This document shows positions 10,601 through 18,970 of a DNA stretch of 64,000 nt, piece after piece (position 1 is the stretch's first letter; every line of letters starts with the position of its first letter). Position numbers and translations under genes: made by a program. A model generated the notes under the pieces. That model did no database searches and had not been told where the DNA came from. It saw only the letters and a program-made list of their open reading frames with translations. This stretch comes from Sphingomonadaceae bacterium (lineage in GTDB: Bacteria > Pseudomonadota > Alphaproteobacteria > Sphingomonadales > Sphingomonadaceae). The stretch lies in assembly GCA_021732525.1 (NCBI GenBank), contig JAKFUU010000012.1:62001-126000 (forward strand), given 5' to 3'.

Positions 10601-11178
10601 CGCGTTTCCCACGGCTTGCCAGACAAATCGAGAAAGGCGTCCTTGAAGGTCTCGAACTGGCCACGTTCGTCCAGCTGACGCTCGAACTGTGCAATGTGTG
10701 GCTGCTTGCCATAATAGCCGCACATCTCGTCGAAGACTTTCTGGAAGACCGACAGCAGGGCATCGATGTCATTCTTCGAGATCACATCGGCCTTCTGGTC
10801 GATGTTGAACAGGATTGACCGCGATGGAATCGAGACAGCCTTGCGCAGAGCGCCTGCGAGCATAGGCTGATCCTTGAGCTTCTCTGCGAAGATGTCGAAC
10901 GCCTTTATCCCGTCGACCTCGCGGTTTTCCAGCAACAGCGCGAGCATCTTCAGCAGGTGGGATTTCCCCGAGCCAAAGAATCCGGAAATCCAGACGCCGT
11001 TTGCTGTCTGGTAGTTGTTGTAGGCTTCCAGGAACTGCTCGAGGCGCTGCCCGATCTCGCCTGTAATCACATATTCATCGAGTTCTGTCCGCAGGCTCGC
11101 CTCATCGTCGGCCTTGATGACACCGTCGATCGCCCGATCGACCGACTTCTCGAAAATTTCGCGCATCGCAAGGGTCAT
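7657..11178 (-). CDS. brxC: BrxC, large P-loop ATPase of BREX
   Basis: 1173 residues, typical of BrxC/PglY. The Walker A motif is GFFGSGKSH near residue 71, preceded by the conserved ITGEIGQRLEQFLEAYNNY segment. A plausible Walker B is NFFVDEVGQYIADN near residue 260. BrxC is an essential BREX component. Near the C-terminus, about residues 1103-1130, is a proline-rich linker with runs of six and five prolines, followed by a final segment of about 45 residues. The start follows the brxB stop by 4 bases and the stop overlaps the pglX start. Confidence 0.95.
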   Translation of the reverse strand: MTLAMREIFEKSVDRAIDGVIKADDEASLRTELDEYVITGEIGQRLEQFLEAYNNYQTANGVWISGFFGSGKSHLLKMLALLLENREVDGIKAFDIFAEKLKDQPMLAGALRKAVSIPSRSILFNIDQKADVISKNDIDALLSVFQKVFDEMCGYYGKQPHIAQFERQLDERGQFETFKDAFLDLSGKPWETRGREEALLEAPKIAGAFARATGTDAADAKDILSQYRKDTRVSIEDFANTVKAWIDRQVPGFRLNFFVDEVGQYIADNVKLMTNLQTIAESLNTKCKGQAWIIVTAQQAITDVVGDLTSRQENDFSKIQARFANRMPLNSADVAEVIQRRLLAKTDAAQIRLGNLHDKEENNLKTLFDFADGSIRLKNYRDREHFIASYPFPPYQYTLFQMAITSLSQHNAFEGKHSSVGERSMLGVFQEVAKALAERPVGGLATFDLMFEGIRSALKSSVQQSIQIAERNLDDAFAVRVLKVLFLVKYVKEFKPTVRNISILLFSEFELDQAGQRRKIEDALARLERETYIQRNGEVYEFLTNEEKDVEAEIKALDVDPTEITKALEILAFDEILRHRKIKHLATGYEYSFSRRLDDHLLGREYELSINIVSPFNDVSANPDAVRMQNMGREELAIVLQPDVRFVRDLTLFKQTDKFIRQARSGAPQPGRDRIILEKGEQNARRGKDLELRLRNLMSASRLFVRGDELALGGEDPQERIVKAFQTLVDKVYVNLPMLRGVGYVEADIAKAASPNSNLFGEAGAGLIEAELDVLNHIQAQARNGVKVSAKYLTERFGSKPYGWPTVATLCLSASLVGKGKCEARSDSTLLEGAELARALNNSHVLGNILFTPQLEFTASQIRAARDLYKELFGLPADGTEARVLGGEWAESLRKLSDELNRVLAESYKYPFVTALEPFRAQISAMLGKPAVWYITEPVKDEDALLNAKEDILDKIRSFMGGAQREIYDDVREFLQGQEANIGYVDAAAGEKLRTALADPECYKGTAIQALKSELYTLKDKVELAILNERKAVIAAVDECAQKVSQTAEFSALTPDQQDQIRRSVAIHKDGLDAVTMIPILRDRANGARTGLMQQLLGEIANMTVPPPPPPGTSTDNGAPPPPPTPPAYVNASEIKVAYPRPYLAEEADVDQYVNELRKTLMSEIAAGKKVIV

Positions 11179-11182
11179 CGGA

Positions 11183-11785
11183 TCAAACCTCGTAATTCAG
11201 GATATTGAAGGCCCGGTAGTACTTGTCGTCATGCAAGCATCCGAACAGATCGAGCGATGCCCCGGTGGCCAACGCATGGGTGTAGCTGCCGGGGAAGAAC
11301 ATAACCGTCGGCTTATCCTTCGCGGTGCTCTGGAGATTGTTCAGGACGTTGTGCGAGCGGATGTAAGGGTACACCTCTCCCACGCCTGACAGGAAGATCA
11401 CGTCATGCGGCGTTTGCTCGATTGCTTCGCCAATCTTTGGGATGAGATTGGCTTGGGGATCGAGCACTGACTGCAAAAGCTCGCGGAGCTCGCCCTTGTC
11501 TGTTTCCGGCTCCACCTCCAGAACCTGCTCAAGGATGCCGCGCTCTTCGAGGATGCTCAGCGAGAGATCGAATAGGCTAATGTCGAGCACGGCGACGCTG
11601 GCATGAGTGATGCGGGTGATCAGGTCGATCCGGTCTTCTACCATCGAGAGCCCTTCTTCCGCCGGGTAGGGGCAGATGAAGAATGGGACCTCGTTGCCAA
11701 GTCCCTGCTTCGTCAAGAAGCGCTCGCTGGTAACCACGTTGAACAGGTGCTCGGCGCGTTCCTTGCGGGTTGATGCCTTGATCAC
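11183..11785 (-). CDS. brxB: BrxB (DUF1788), BREX core protein
   Basis: 200 residues from a GTG start. GTG at 11785 is preferred because a strong GGAGG lies 7 bases upstream and the start overlaps the brxA stop (GTGA). The sequence begins VIKASTRKERAEHLFNVV and contains FFICPYPAEEG and IFLSGVGEVYPYIRSH, which are characteristic of DUF1788/BrxB. The biochemical role is not known beyond its requirement in BREX, where it is thought to bridge PglZ and the other core proteins. It sits between brxA and brxC in the standard order. Confidence 0.93.
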   Translation of the reverse strand: MIKASTRKERAEHLFNVVTSERFLTKQGLGNEVPFFICPYPAEEGLSMVEDRIDLITRITHASVAVLDISLFDLSLSILEERGILEQVLEVEPETDKGELRELLQSVLDPQANLIPKIGEAIEQTPHDVIFLSGVGEVYPYIRSHNVLNNLQSTAKDKPTVMFFPGSYTHALATGASLDLFGCLHDDKYYRAFNILNYEV

Positions 11786-12399
11786 AAAGCACCTCCGTTG
11801 AGGTTCAATCCGGGGAACAGGTTGAGATCGCCCGGGCAATTCCTTGCCAGCATTGCCTTGAGCTGAGGCGAGACATAGGTCGCCAGAATCCGGCCTTCTA
11901 TGGTAATCACGTTTGCCTCTCGCATCATTCGGAACAGCACCTGGCGCAGCTTTGCACGCGTGGTTGCGCTGATTCCGTTAAGACCTTCATCCCATTCAGC
12001 TTTCGCTTCGAACAGGACGTCAAAGCTCTCCAAGGGAAGATCCAGCTTGAACGAGAGAAATCGCTCGTTGATCACCTCGATCGCAAACTCGCGCACAAAG
12101 CGGTATGCCCGGCAAGTTGCCAGCCATAGGAGGGCTTGTTGATCCTGTCGGTCGGCTTCTTCAACGAGGTAGCTCAGTTCCTCGTCGTCCAAGGTCGAGA
12201 TCCGGTTGACGATCTCACGTAGTGTTCGCCGTCGCGACGCAGCCTTCGGCAAGGATGAGACGCCCTGCTCAAGGGCACGACGTATCGTCTCTTCCCATGC
12301 CTCCCCTCGAGCATGCATACGAGCGACCTCGATGCTCTCATTGAGAAACAAGCCGCCAGTCACGAACGACATTTTGTAGGTTGGCGCAGCTGAGGTCAC
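11782..12399 (-). CDS. brxA: BrxA (DUF1819), small DNA-binding BREX protein
   Basis: About 205 residues. The family-typical segment YKMSFVTGGLFLNESIEVA is near the N-terminus. Two starts are possible: GTG at 12399, which overlaps the regulator stop (GTGA) and gives MTSAAPTYKMSF, or ATG at 12372, which gives MSFVTGG. I prefer the GTG because of the coupling to the upstream gene and because family members usually have a few residues before YxMSF. The open frame continues further upstream, but that part is antisense-like sequence inside the regulator gene. BrxA homologues bind DNA. First core gene of the operon. Confidence 0.92.
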   Translation of the reverse strand: MTSAAPTYKMSFVTGGLFLNESIEVARMHARGEAWEETIRRALEQGVSSLPKAASRRRTLREIVNRISTLDDEELSYLVEEADRQDQQALLWLATCRAYRFVREFAIEVINERFLSFKLDLPLESFDVLFEAKAEWDEGLNGISATTRAKLRQVLFRMMREANVITIEGRILATYVSPQLKAMLARNCPGDLNLFPGLNLNGGAL

Positions 12400-13268
12400 T
12401 GAGCGCGGCTCCCGGCAACGGGGAGGACTGCATCGCTGTTCAGAAGAACAATCTGCTGATCTTGCGGGCGCCTTGCGGATGGGTCTGTATCCAGCCCGAG
12501 GCGCTTGAGCGCATAGTAGAGAAGGGCTTTTCGCACCCGGATTTCTGCCCGTCCGCCGCGCATTCCATAATCGAGCGCGATGACCTTTTTCTGAGCATCT
12601 GAGAGATCTGGATGCGGCCCAATCTCCAAGGTCAGCTCTTCGTTCCAGGCGACGTCCTCCTCGCCAGGCCTCGGGCTCGCCTTGGTTTTGCGGGTCTCGA
12701 GTATGCGGGAGAAGAGGAAGTCCTTGAAGCTGTTGCCGGAAAGGCAAAAAGCCCTTGCGTGCCAACGGTAGCCGTCGAAGCCGATTGCATGAGGCGCGAT
12801 CCAGCGCCAGCTAGGTTCCCGCCGGGACATCGACTGATATTTGATCTCGATAGCTTCGGAGCGACGGATTGCGGCAACGACCGACCGTAGTGTTTTCGCG
12901 TCAACACCGCGCACGGGAGTAGGGGCGCAATCATAGCTCGGGAATTTGCCGATCCAAGTGTCGGAGCGGTCGACGATACCGTCTGCGACCGATCGCAGCT
13001 TCGAGAGATAAAAGCTGGCGTCAGGCTCCAAAAATCGCGCCGCAAACCCGCTGCTGCGGATATAGGTCCGGCTGCTTTTGTCGTAGGCCATGTTGTCCGG
13101 AGCCATGGCGATGTAACGGTTCAGATCTGTAGAAGCCTGGTTCACCGATACGCCGAAAGCGTCCATCAGGTCACTGCGATTGACGTGCCCCTCCCAGAAC
13201 AGGCGGAACTCGATGAATTCGAGCCGTCGCTCGATACCCCACCTGAGCCCAGCGTTATCTGCTTCCAC
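12396..13268 (-). CDS. brxR: WYL-domain transcriptional regulator of the BREX operon (BrxR-like)
   Basis: About 290 residues from GTG at 13268, which has a G-rich stretch (GGGGG) just upstream. The N-terminus (LEFIEFRLFWEGHVNRSDLMDAFGVSVNQASTDLNRY) is a winged helix-turn-helix. The middle (about residues 120-200) is a WYL domain with SWRWIAPHAIGFDGYRWHARAFC, and a C-terminal WCX-like part follows. BrxR/CapW proteins repress defence operons and lie directly upstream of them, as here. The stop overlaps the brxA start. An upstream in-frame ATG at 13361 would add 31 residues that do not look like the family. The ligand is unknown. Confidence 0.88.
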   Translation of the reverse strand: MEADNAGLRWGIERRLEFIEFRLFWEGHVNRSDLMDAFGVSVNQASTDLNRYIAMAPDNMAYDKSSRTYIRSSGFAARFLEPDASFYLSKLRSVADGIVDRSDTWIGKFPSYDCAPTPVRGVDAKTLRSVVAAIRRSEAIEIKYQSMSRREPSWRWIAPHAIGFDGYRWHARAFCLSGNSFKDFLFSRILETRKTKASPRPGEEDVAWNEELTLEIGPHPDLSDAQKKVIALDYGMRGGRAEIRVRKALLYYALKRLGLDTDPSARRPQDQQIVLLNSDAVLPVAGSRAQ

Positions 13269-13697
13269 AAGGCCCCCGCCTGATTGCCCGTATTGAAACT
13301 GGGTGAGTCTAGTTACTATGCCTACGGCGGTATCCCAGAGGCACACCAAGTGCAATCGCAAATGTCAGGCATTCCAACAAGATCGTAGCTGCTAGCTGGC
13401 TCTTGATGCCTCTAATGCTAGGAGGATTTTCATAAACGATTGTGTCTGGTTGGAGGATACGTGCCGTTGGGCATCCTAGTCGTGGATTTGCCGCCATCCG
13501 CTCGTCGCTAGGATGCAGACGTTCGGATCGACAAACCATTCAGTACTGACAGCGGCCATTGCTGCACTGCGCCTTGACCGGCAACATGATAAGAGAGATT
13601 TCAGGTTTGCTAAACTTCAATCGTTGCCTGCCGATTTTTCCTAGCTCCGCGCAAGTGTTTCCTCTATGTTCCAGGGGGAAGCAGGATAAATGCAATC
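13269..13697. promoter_or_regulatory. Intergenic region upstream of the BREX operon
   Basis: About 430 bases without a convincing gene, between the minus-strand BREX regulator and a plus-strand small membrane-protein gene. It should contain the BREX promoter. A short palindrome TAGTTACTA (13310-13318), about 45 bases upstream of the regulator start, is a candidate BrxR half-operator. A perfect 9-bp inverted repeat (GCATCCTAG at 13471-13479 and CTAGGATGC at 13508-13516) sits in the middle. An AGGA sequence precedes the small gene. A minus-strand open frame at 13309-13539 has no ribosome site or recognisable sequence, and I do not call it. Confidence 0.4.
13471..13516. repeat. Perfect 9-bp inverted repeat, possible hairpin or operator
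   Basis: GCATCCTAG at 13471-13479 is mirrored exactly by CTAGGATGC at 13508-13516, with a 28-base loop that itself holds GGAT and ATCC. No T-run follows, so a simple terminator is unlikely. It could be a protein-binding site or a structured leader. Function unknown. Confidence 0.4.
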
Positions 13698-13916
13698 ATG
13701 ACCAATTTCGATAACGAAAGCTCCAAAGCTCGCGAAACCCGCAATTGGGATGGGCTGTACGAGATCGATCAGGCAATCCGTGACAACCGGCTGATGGAGT
13801 ATCGGGTCAAGAAATCTTGGGCTGATCCTTGGGGACGAAAGCTGACGATACTAGGCGTTTCCCTCATCGTTGCAGTGTTCGCTTTTTTGGCAGGCGCGTC
13901 ATTCGGACTGTGGTGA
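13698..13916 (+). CDS. Small membrane protein of unknown function
   Basis: 72 residues (MTNFDNESSKARETRNWDG...). The N-terminal 45 residues are charged and soluble. Residues about 50-70 (LTILGVSLIVAVFAFLAGASF) form one transmembrane helix with the C-terminus at the membrane. An AGGA lies 11 bases upstream of the ATG. It is convergent with traG and lies upstream of the BREX region, on the opposite strand to both. I do not recognise the family. The size, helix and ribosome site make it a likely real gene, perhaps an accessory of the transfer apparatus. Confidence 0.6.
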   Translation: MTNFDNESSKARETRNWDGLYEIDQAIRDNRLMEYRVKKSWADPWGRKLTILGVSLIVAVFAFLAGASFGLW

Positions 13917-13931
13917 TCCGAACATCACCAC
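13910..13931. terminator. Hairpin between convergent small gene and traG
   Basis: GTGGTGAT (13910-13917) and ATCACCAC (13924-13931) form a perfect 8-bp stem with a 6-base loop. The stop codons of both convergent genes lie inside the stem. No clear T-run follows on either strand, so it may be an imperfect bidirectional terminator or an RNA-stabilising 3' hairpin for the long tra transcript. Confidence 0.45.
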
Positions 13932-16627
13932 TGCTTTACATCATCCGCTGCCTCTGCACTCGCGCCCTTGGCGCCCTTGGTGACAGCGTCCAGGCGCGAT
14001 TTCGATCCGCCTATAGTCTGGCGACCGCCAGCCTGAGCTCGCTGTACCTCATCTTGGATGGTAACTGTGTCTACCTGAGGGACCTCAGGTGGAACTCCCC
14101 CGCCAATCTGCGCGCGCCCACGCACGGCGCTTGGACCAGATATCGAAGGGCGAGAAACGGGCTGACCTGCGGGTAGAACAAGGCGATCTTCAATCCCGTC
14201 GCGAAGTTGCTCGGCGTAGCTCCCGATGAATTTCCCCTGCAGTGCTTGGCCTTCCGAACTGAGCTGGAAAGCGATGTCGTCGAACCGCGCGGTGCCGTAG
14301 AAATCGCGATTGCCTTCGATCTCGGCCAAGCCCCAGTCTCTATAAGCTTGCGATAGGTTGAGGTTGCCCGCTGCACTGTCGCCTTCGAAGAACGATGCCT
14401 GGCTTTCGAGACGATTGGCAAGCTCCTCAGCCCGGCGTGCCTCTACTGTGTAGCTTTGCGCTTCTGTCAGAGAGGCATTCAGTCCGCTAGCGGTGGTCGA
14501 GACTGACGAGCTAGACGAGGTACTGACGGACCGGACGAAGCCGTCGCGGGTGTGCGACCAATTTCGGCTATCCGACATTTGAGACAGACTCCCGAAGATT
14601 CGCGAACGATCCTCCGATGCTATGCCGATATCACTGTCGGTCCAGGTCCGTGTCCCACCGCCCTTTGCGCCTATGCTTCCAGAAAGCACACCATTTGACA
14701 GGCCAGCTTTGGCTCCCGCCTCGCCACCAAGGAACCAGGCCGTAGAGATGTCATCCGCCGCTCTTCGCGAAAGCCCGAACTGCCGCTGCAGATTGCTCGA
14801 GGCCTGATCGACCTCGCTGAAAGCGGTCTGGATGCTGTCGGAGTTCGAGGTGCCGCTGGCGCTCTCGAAGGAGGAGCCCTTGCTGAATTGGTCCCTGAGC
14901 TCGCGGAACTTGCTCACTGCACTGGTGGTCGATTCCGCGGCGACGTTGGCATAGCTTTCGCTATTGGCGCGGGCTTGGGACGCCATGGTCGACAGCCGTG
15001 ATGTGAACTCCTGCCCCAGCATCGGAGTAAAAGGGTAGCTCGAATTCGGCAGCTGATCGTAGCTCGCCTCGCCAAAGCTGGTGGTCACTGCGCCGCTGTC
15101 GCTGACCGTGCGGGTCTGCTGTGCTCCATAGGTGAAGCTCGGCGCGATCGTGCCTTGCGCGAATTGGCGCGTCATGACGCTCGAGTTCTCGAAGCTGGTG
15201 TTGCCGAGCGCAACATTGCCGGTGCTCGCCTCGCGGGCAGCTTCCTCCGCCGCATTCTGGCTCGGGTTGAGATAGCTTGTCGCCTGGTGCGAGATTGCCA
15301 AGGCACCCCTCGCAACACCGCCGGCAAGAAAGGGCACCGAGGCGATCAGGTAGCCTGCTAAAAGCCCAATATCGCTGTTGACGTCGGCCATGCCGATGAA
15401 GCTGGCAAGGCTCAGACCATTCGCGCCCGTCGCCGCGGTCATGTCAGCCGCACCCTTGTACATCAGCATCATGTGCAGGATGACGAACAGGGGGCCCCAG
15501 GCTGCAAGGTAGAAGAAACCCGTCACATAGCCCTTGAGCGCGATCGGCCCGGTTTTGGGCATCAGGAACAGCGGGAAGAGCACCGGGAACAGCGCGTAGA
15601 ACAGCACGGTCAGAACGATGTTGAGGAGCGGCACCCATTTCATCGCGTTGCTGGCAATCGAGCCATAGGTCCGCTCAGTCTGGATGTCGGCGCGGGTCTG
15701 CGCATAGACATCGACATTCCCCGCACCGGTTGCCGCTGACATGGAGTGCATCGCCTGGCCCATCGCATTGATGGTGAGCGTCTGCTTGAAGATGTCGGTC
15801 GCATTTGCTGACACCCCCGTGAGGTACTGATAGGCGACAGGCAGGTCGGCAAACAGCTTGGCCTTGGCGAGCGCCGCGGTCTGATTGGGATAGAGTTGGC
15901 GGCCAAATACCGTGCCCATGCTGTCGACAAGGCTCGTCCACTGGCCGTTGAGCGCGCCATAAGCTTCGCGGCAGGTGACGATGTCCGAGATTACCTCGCC
16001 CGAACCCGCATCGCGCGTGAGGAAGCGCTGCGCCCGTGCCTGGCTACCTGGCGCAATGGTCGTCCAGATATCGCCGCTCTCGGCCAGCTCCTTCATCGAA
16101 TAGCGGCCGAGCAGCACGTCGTAGAAGACGCATTGCCGGAAATGCTCATCGAGATTGGCGGCAAACTCGGGATCGGAGATGCGCAAGGAACGCGTCGCGT
16201 CGTAGAGCCGCGCGCCGTAGATCATGCCGTTCTTCGAGTAGTTGAGATCGCCCGGCAGGCCGAACACCACCTCGGCCGATCCGGTGAGATAATCGCCCAC
16301 CTGACTGGTGAAGCTCGCCATCAGCGCAAGCCCAAGCGGGACGTTGCTGACAGCGGCTGGCGCGAGGCTGGGATTGAGGCGGTCGGTGACGCGCACATCG
16401 AGCCGCGGCACCATCAGGCATGAGTAGATGAGGGTCGCACCAAGGAACCAGTTGATCCACGCGCGCCAGTCCTGATTGAAGGCCAGCGTGATCGCCGACA
16501 GAGCGAGGCCCATGACCATCACGACCTGAAGCAGGCTCTTGTAGCCGCCGTTGCCGGTCCAGGCAGCGACCGCCTGAAAGACGTTGACGAGATAGTCGCC
16601 GCCGCCGACCGTGAAGATCTCAACCAT
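13925..16627 (-). CDS. traG: TraG, F-type mating-pair formation/stabilisation protein
   Basis: 900 residues, close to the 938 of F TraG. The N-terminal half has several membrane segments: about residues 30-80, about 335-395 (WVPLLNIVLTVLFYALFPVLF and following) and about 420-450. The C-terminal half is soluble, rich in S/T/A/Q, and includes long low-complexity and helical stretches. TraG is an inner-membrane protein needed for pilus assembly (N-terminal part) and mating-aggregate stabilisation or entry exclusion (C-terminal part). It is the last gene of the operon and starts about 30 bases after traH. Confidence 0.92.
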   Translation of the reverse strand: MVEIFTVGGGDYLVNVFQAVAAWTGNGGYKSLLQVVMVMGLALSAITLAFNQDWRAWINWFLGATLIYSCLMVPRLDVRVTDRLNPSLAPAAVSNVPLGLALMASFTSQVGDYLTGSAEVVFGLPGDLNYSKNGMIYGARLYDATRSLRISDPEFAANLDEHFRQCVFYDVLLGRYSMKELAESGDIWTTIAPGSQARAQRFLTRDAGSGEVISDIVTCREAYGALNGQWTSLVDSMGTVFGRQLYPNQTAALAKAKLFADLPVAYQYLTGVSANATDIFKQTLTINAMGQAMHSMSAATGAGNVDVYAQTRADIQTERTYGSIASNAMKWVPLLNIVLTVLFYALFPVLFPLFLMPKTGPIALKGYVTGFFYLAAWGPLFVILHMMLMYKGAADMTAATGANGLSLASFIGMADVNSDIGLLAGYLIASVPFLAGGVARGALAISHQATSYLNPSQNAAEEAAREASTGNVALGNTSFENSSVMTRQFAQGTIAPSFTYGAQQTRTVSDSGAVTTSFGEASYDQLPNSSYPFTPMLGQEFTSRLSTMASQARANSESYANVAAESTTSAVSKFRELRDQFSKGSSFESASGTSNSDSIQTAFSEVDQASSNLQRQFGLSRRAADDISTAWFLGGEAGAKAGLSNGVLSGSIGAKGGGTRTWTDSDIGIASEDRSRIFGSLSQMSDSRNWSHTRDGFVRSVSTSSSSSVSTTASGLNASLTEAQSYTVEARRAEELANRLESQASFFEGDSAAGNLNLSQAYRDWGLAEIEGNRDFYGTARFDDIAFQLSSEGQALQGKFIGSYAEQLRDGIEDRLVLPAGQPVSRPSISGPSAVRGRAQIGGGVPPEVPQVDTVTIQDEVQRAQAGGRQTIGGSKSRLDAVTKGAKGASAEAADDVKQW

Positions 16628-16656
16628 TGTGCTGCGCTTTCAGATCGTCAGTGGGG

Positions 16657-18150
16657 TTATTGGGTGAGGGCGCGGGTTTGGACACCGCGCGACCAGTCGA
16701 GCGAGGCGGCCATGCCCGGCGACATCGAGGCGGCCAGCACGTTCTCGATGAAAGCGGTTTTCTCGATGATCTGCATGATCGCGCCGACCTTGAGGTGCGT
16801 ATTGGCCTGCCGGTCCGCCAGCGTCTGGCGCACGACATTCACCTGACCCTGCCACATCGCGATCTTGGCCTCGTCAGCGCCAATGAAGCTCGACATCGAC
16901 CGGCCCGCCTCGCTGACAATCCGGTCAAGCACCGCGAACAAGAGGTCGACGCTCGCGATCTCAGCGAGGGTCTCGCGGTCATCGGTCGGCATGCCCCGGC
17001 CATAGGCCGCCTGAACAGTCAGGATCTTGTAGAGCGGGATCGAGGAGACCTGCAGGAGTTCCTTTTGAGCCTCGGTGATCGGCGTATCCTCGCGGATCGC
17101 GTCGACCATTCCGGCGATCAGCGCCGATACTCTCGGGCGCAGCGCCTTCGATGCCGGAAGGCTCAATGGCTTGAAGCCGGGATTGAGGCACTTGTCCGGC
17201 TCGTCGCAGTCATAGATCAGGACATTGCTCCCGCTCGTGCCATCGAGCAGCGAGGTGACGAGCGTCGATGAAGCTTCGCCCGCAATCGGAATGAACTTGC
17301 CCGGCTGGTCGTCGGTCGGCGGCACGTAGATGATCGTCCCGAGCAGGGTCATTGCATATTCAGCGAGTTCGCGATCGAAGTTGCCGCCCGGTGAGAAGAA
17401 CGCGGACTTCTTGAGGATCGTCCAGGTGTAGTTGCGCGCCACGCCCGGATTGACGTCGTCATACTTGCCTGCACCCTGTGCAGTCGTGCTGGTACGCTGG
17501 CCTCTGGTGCCGCAGCCATGCTTGGCTGCGGCATAGTCGGTGAAGATCCCTTCCGAGTTACCGATGGCTTCGCAGACGGCCTTGTCGGCGAGATCGCCCT
17601 TGGGCCAGATGCCGCCGACCAACCCTTGCGCCATCTCGCAGGAGTTGATGTTGAGGTTGTTCATGAGCTGCGCTTTCTGGCTGAACTCCTGCATGATCTT
17701 CGAGCATTCCGGGCAGACCGTGTCGATCGCGAGGCTGAAGGCAAAGCCGACCGCGTTGTTCGCCACCGCCTTCATCATCGCGACGATCTCGCTGGCGTTG
17801 ATGAAGCTGAAGGAGCCTGCAAAGATGTCGATGCCCCCGCAGCCTGCCCGCGCGCGGGGCAACTGCAGATTGGCGATGTTGGTCGTCTTTTGCGGAAAGC
17901 GCGTCCAGACATTGCCGAGGCTGTAATAGCCTGCCGACTGTCCCTCGAACGCCGTCGGCCCCGTCACATTGGCGGCGCCGCCAACATCACTGAGGAAGGA
18001 ATCCATCGAGCTTCCGACATCGGCCGAGACGCTGGACAGGGGGACAGTGACAGCAAGCACGCCCGCGATGAGGCGTTTTGCGGTGAGCGCTGCGGTTTGT
18101 TTTGAAGCGGGGCTGGGGCTACGCTTCTGGCGCGATGGATCAGTAGTCAC
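16657..18150 (-). CDS. traH: TraH, F-type conjugative pilus assembly protein
   Basis: 497 residues (F TraH about 458). An N-terminal signal-like hydrophobic segment (about residues 24-44) is followed by the family start DVGSSMDSFLSDVGGAANVTGPTAF. Conserved features include CGGIDIFAGSFSFINASE and the Cys-containing TVCPECSKIMQEF. TraH is periplasmic or outer-membrane associated, interacts with TraF and TraU, and is needed for pilus extension. The start overlaps the traF end by 11 bases. Confidence 0.95.
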   Translation of the reverse strand: MTTDPSRQKRSPSPASKQTAALTAKRLIAGVLAVTVPLSSVSADVGSSMDSFLSDVGGAANVTGPTAFEGQSAGYYSLGNVWTRFPQKTTNIANLQLPRARAGCGGIDIFAGSFSFINASEIVAMMKAVANNAVGFAFSLAIDTVCPECSKIMQEFSQKAQLMNNLNINSCEMAQGLVGGIWPKGDLADKAVCEAIGNSEGIFTDYAAAKHGCGTRGQRTSTTAQGAGKYDDVNPGVARNYTWTILKKSAFFSPGGNFDRELAEYAMTLLGTIIYVPPTDDQPGKFIPIAGEASSTLVTSLLDGTSGSNVLIYDCDEPDKCLNPGFKPLSLPASKALRPRVSALIAGMVDAIREDTPITEAQKELLQVSSIPLYKILTVQAAYGRGMPTDDRETLAEIASVDLLFAVLDRIVSEAGRSMSSFIGADEAKIAMWQGQVNVVRQTLADRQANTHLKVGAIMQIIEKTAFIENVLAASMSPGMAASLDWSRGVQTRALTQ

Positions 18151-18970
18151 GTCCGGCTTCCTTCGATGTGAGGAGAAAAATGCGGTCCTGAAGCTCGTCA
18201 GCGCTCATCACGCCGTAGCCGATCGGGATGGGCTGGTTCTTGAGGGCGTCCCACAGGACCACGGCGGGCGTGATCTTCGGCTCCAGTCCCATGCGGGTGC
18301 GCTGATTGGTCTCGACCGTGTAGCCCGGGAAGTGCCGCGAAGGCCCGCCGTCGGTCGAGATCGCCCGTACGGTAATCTTCCAGCGCGATGCCACGCCCTG
18401 AACGATTGGCGACATCACCTCGCAGGCAGCGCAGCTTTGGGCAAAGAAGTAGAACAGCCCGTAGCGCTGCGAGAGCTGCATCATCGCCGCATCGCGTTCG
18501 GCGCTGCGGCTGTCCTGCCATTGGCGCTTGCCGAGCGTCGAGACCGGCCGCTGCAGCGTGTAGTCGAGCTCGGGATCCTGCCAGATCGCCCGCTGCCAGA
18601 CATCGCTGAACAACGACGCACGATCGAGCTGCTCGCGCTGGAAGCGAATATAGGCAGTCACATTCGCCGGGGTCGGCTCGAGAATGGCTTTCGCCTTGAG
18701 CTCGCGAAGGGTCGTGGTGATCACATCGAGCTGGCTTGTCGCACTAGGAGCGGCCGTCGGCGCCGTTTGCTCTGTCGGCTTTGGCCGGGTGCAGTAAAAC
18801 CAGTAACCGAGCTTGCGCTCCTCGCAGTAGAAACTGTCCTGCACCTCGACATTCTCGGATGTGGGCTGCTCCTGTGCTTGCGCAGGGGCCGCATGGGCAC
18901 CAAGGTAGGCGAGGGCACCGAGACAAGCGGCGAGCGGGCGCCAAGCGGCCTTAGTTGGTGGCACGGGCAT
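18140..18970 (-). CDS. traF: TraF, thioredoxin-fold F-pilus assembly protein
   Basis: 276 residues from the ATG at 18970, which opens a signal peptide (MPVPPTKAAWRPLAACLGALAY, then AHAAPAQAQ). A longer frame upstream lies inside traN and is not needed. The C-terminal thioredoxin-like domain has GLFYFFAQSCAACEVMSPIV, so a CAAC redox pair is retained, whereas F TraF lacks one. The role is periplasmic pilus assembly, working with TraH and probably with the DsbC-like protein of the same operon on the many disulfides of TraN, TraU and TraH. It overlaps traN by 20 bases and traH by 11. Confidence 0.92.
   Translation of the reverse strand: MPVPPTKAAWRPLAACLGALAYLGAHAAPAQAQEQPTSENVEVQDSFYCEERKLGYWFYCTRPKPTEQTAPTAAPSATSQLDVITTTLRELKAKAILEPTPANVTAYIRFQREQLDRASLFSDVWQRAIWQDPELDYTLQRPVSTLGKRQWQDSRSAERDAAMMQLSQRYGLFYFFAQSCAACEVMSPIVQGVASRWKITVRAISTDGGPSRHFPGYTVETNQRTRMGLEPKITPAVVLWDALKNQPIPIGYGVMSADELQDRIFLLTSKEAGRDY

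Noticed and set aside
13309-13539. Minus-strand open frame upstream of the BREX regulator
   Set aside because: No ribosome site, no recognisable protein, and it overlaps likely promoter sequence.
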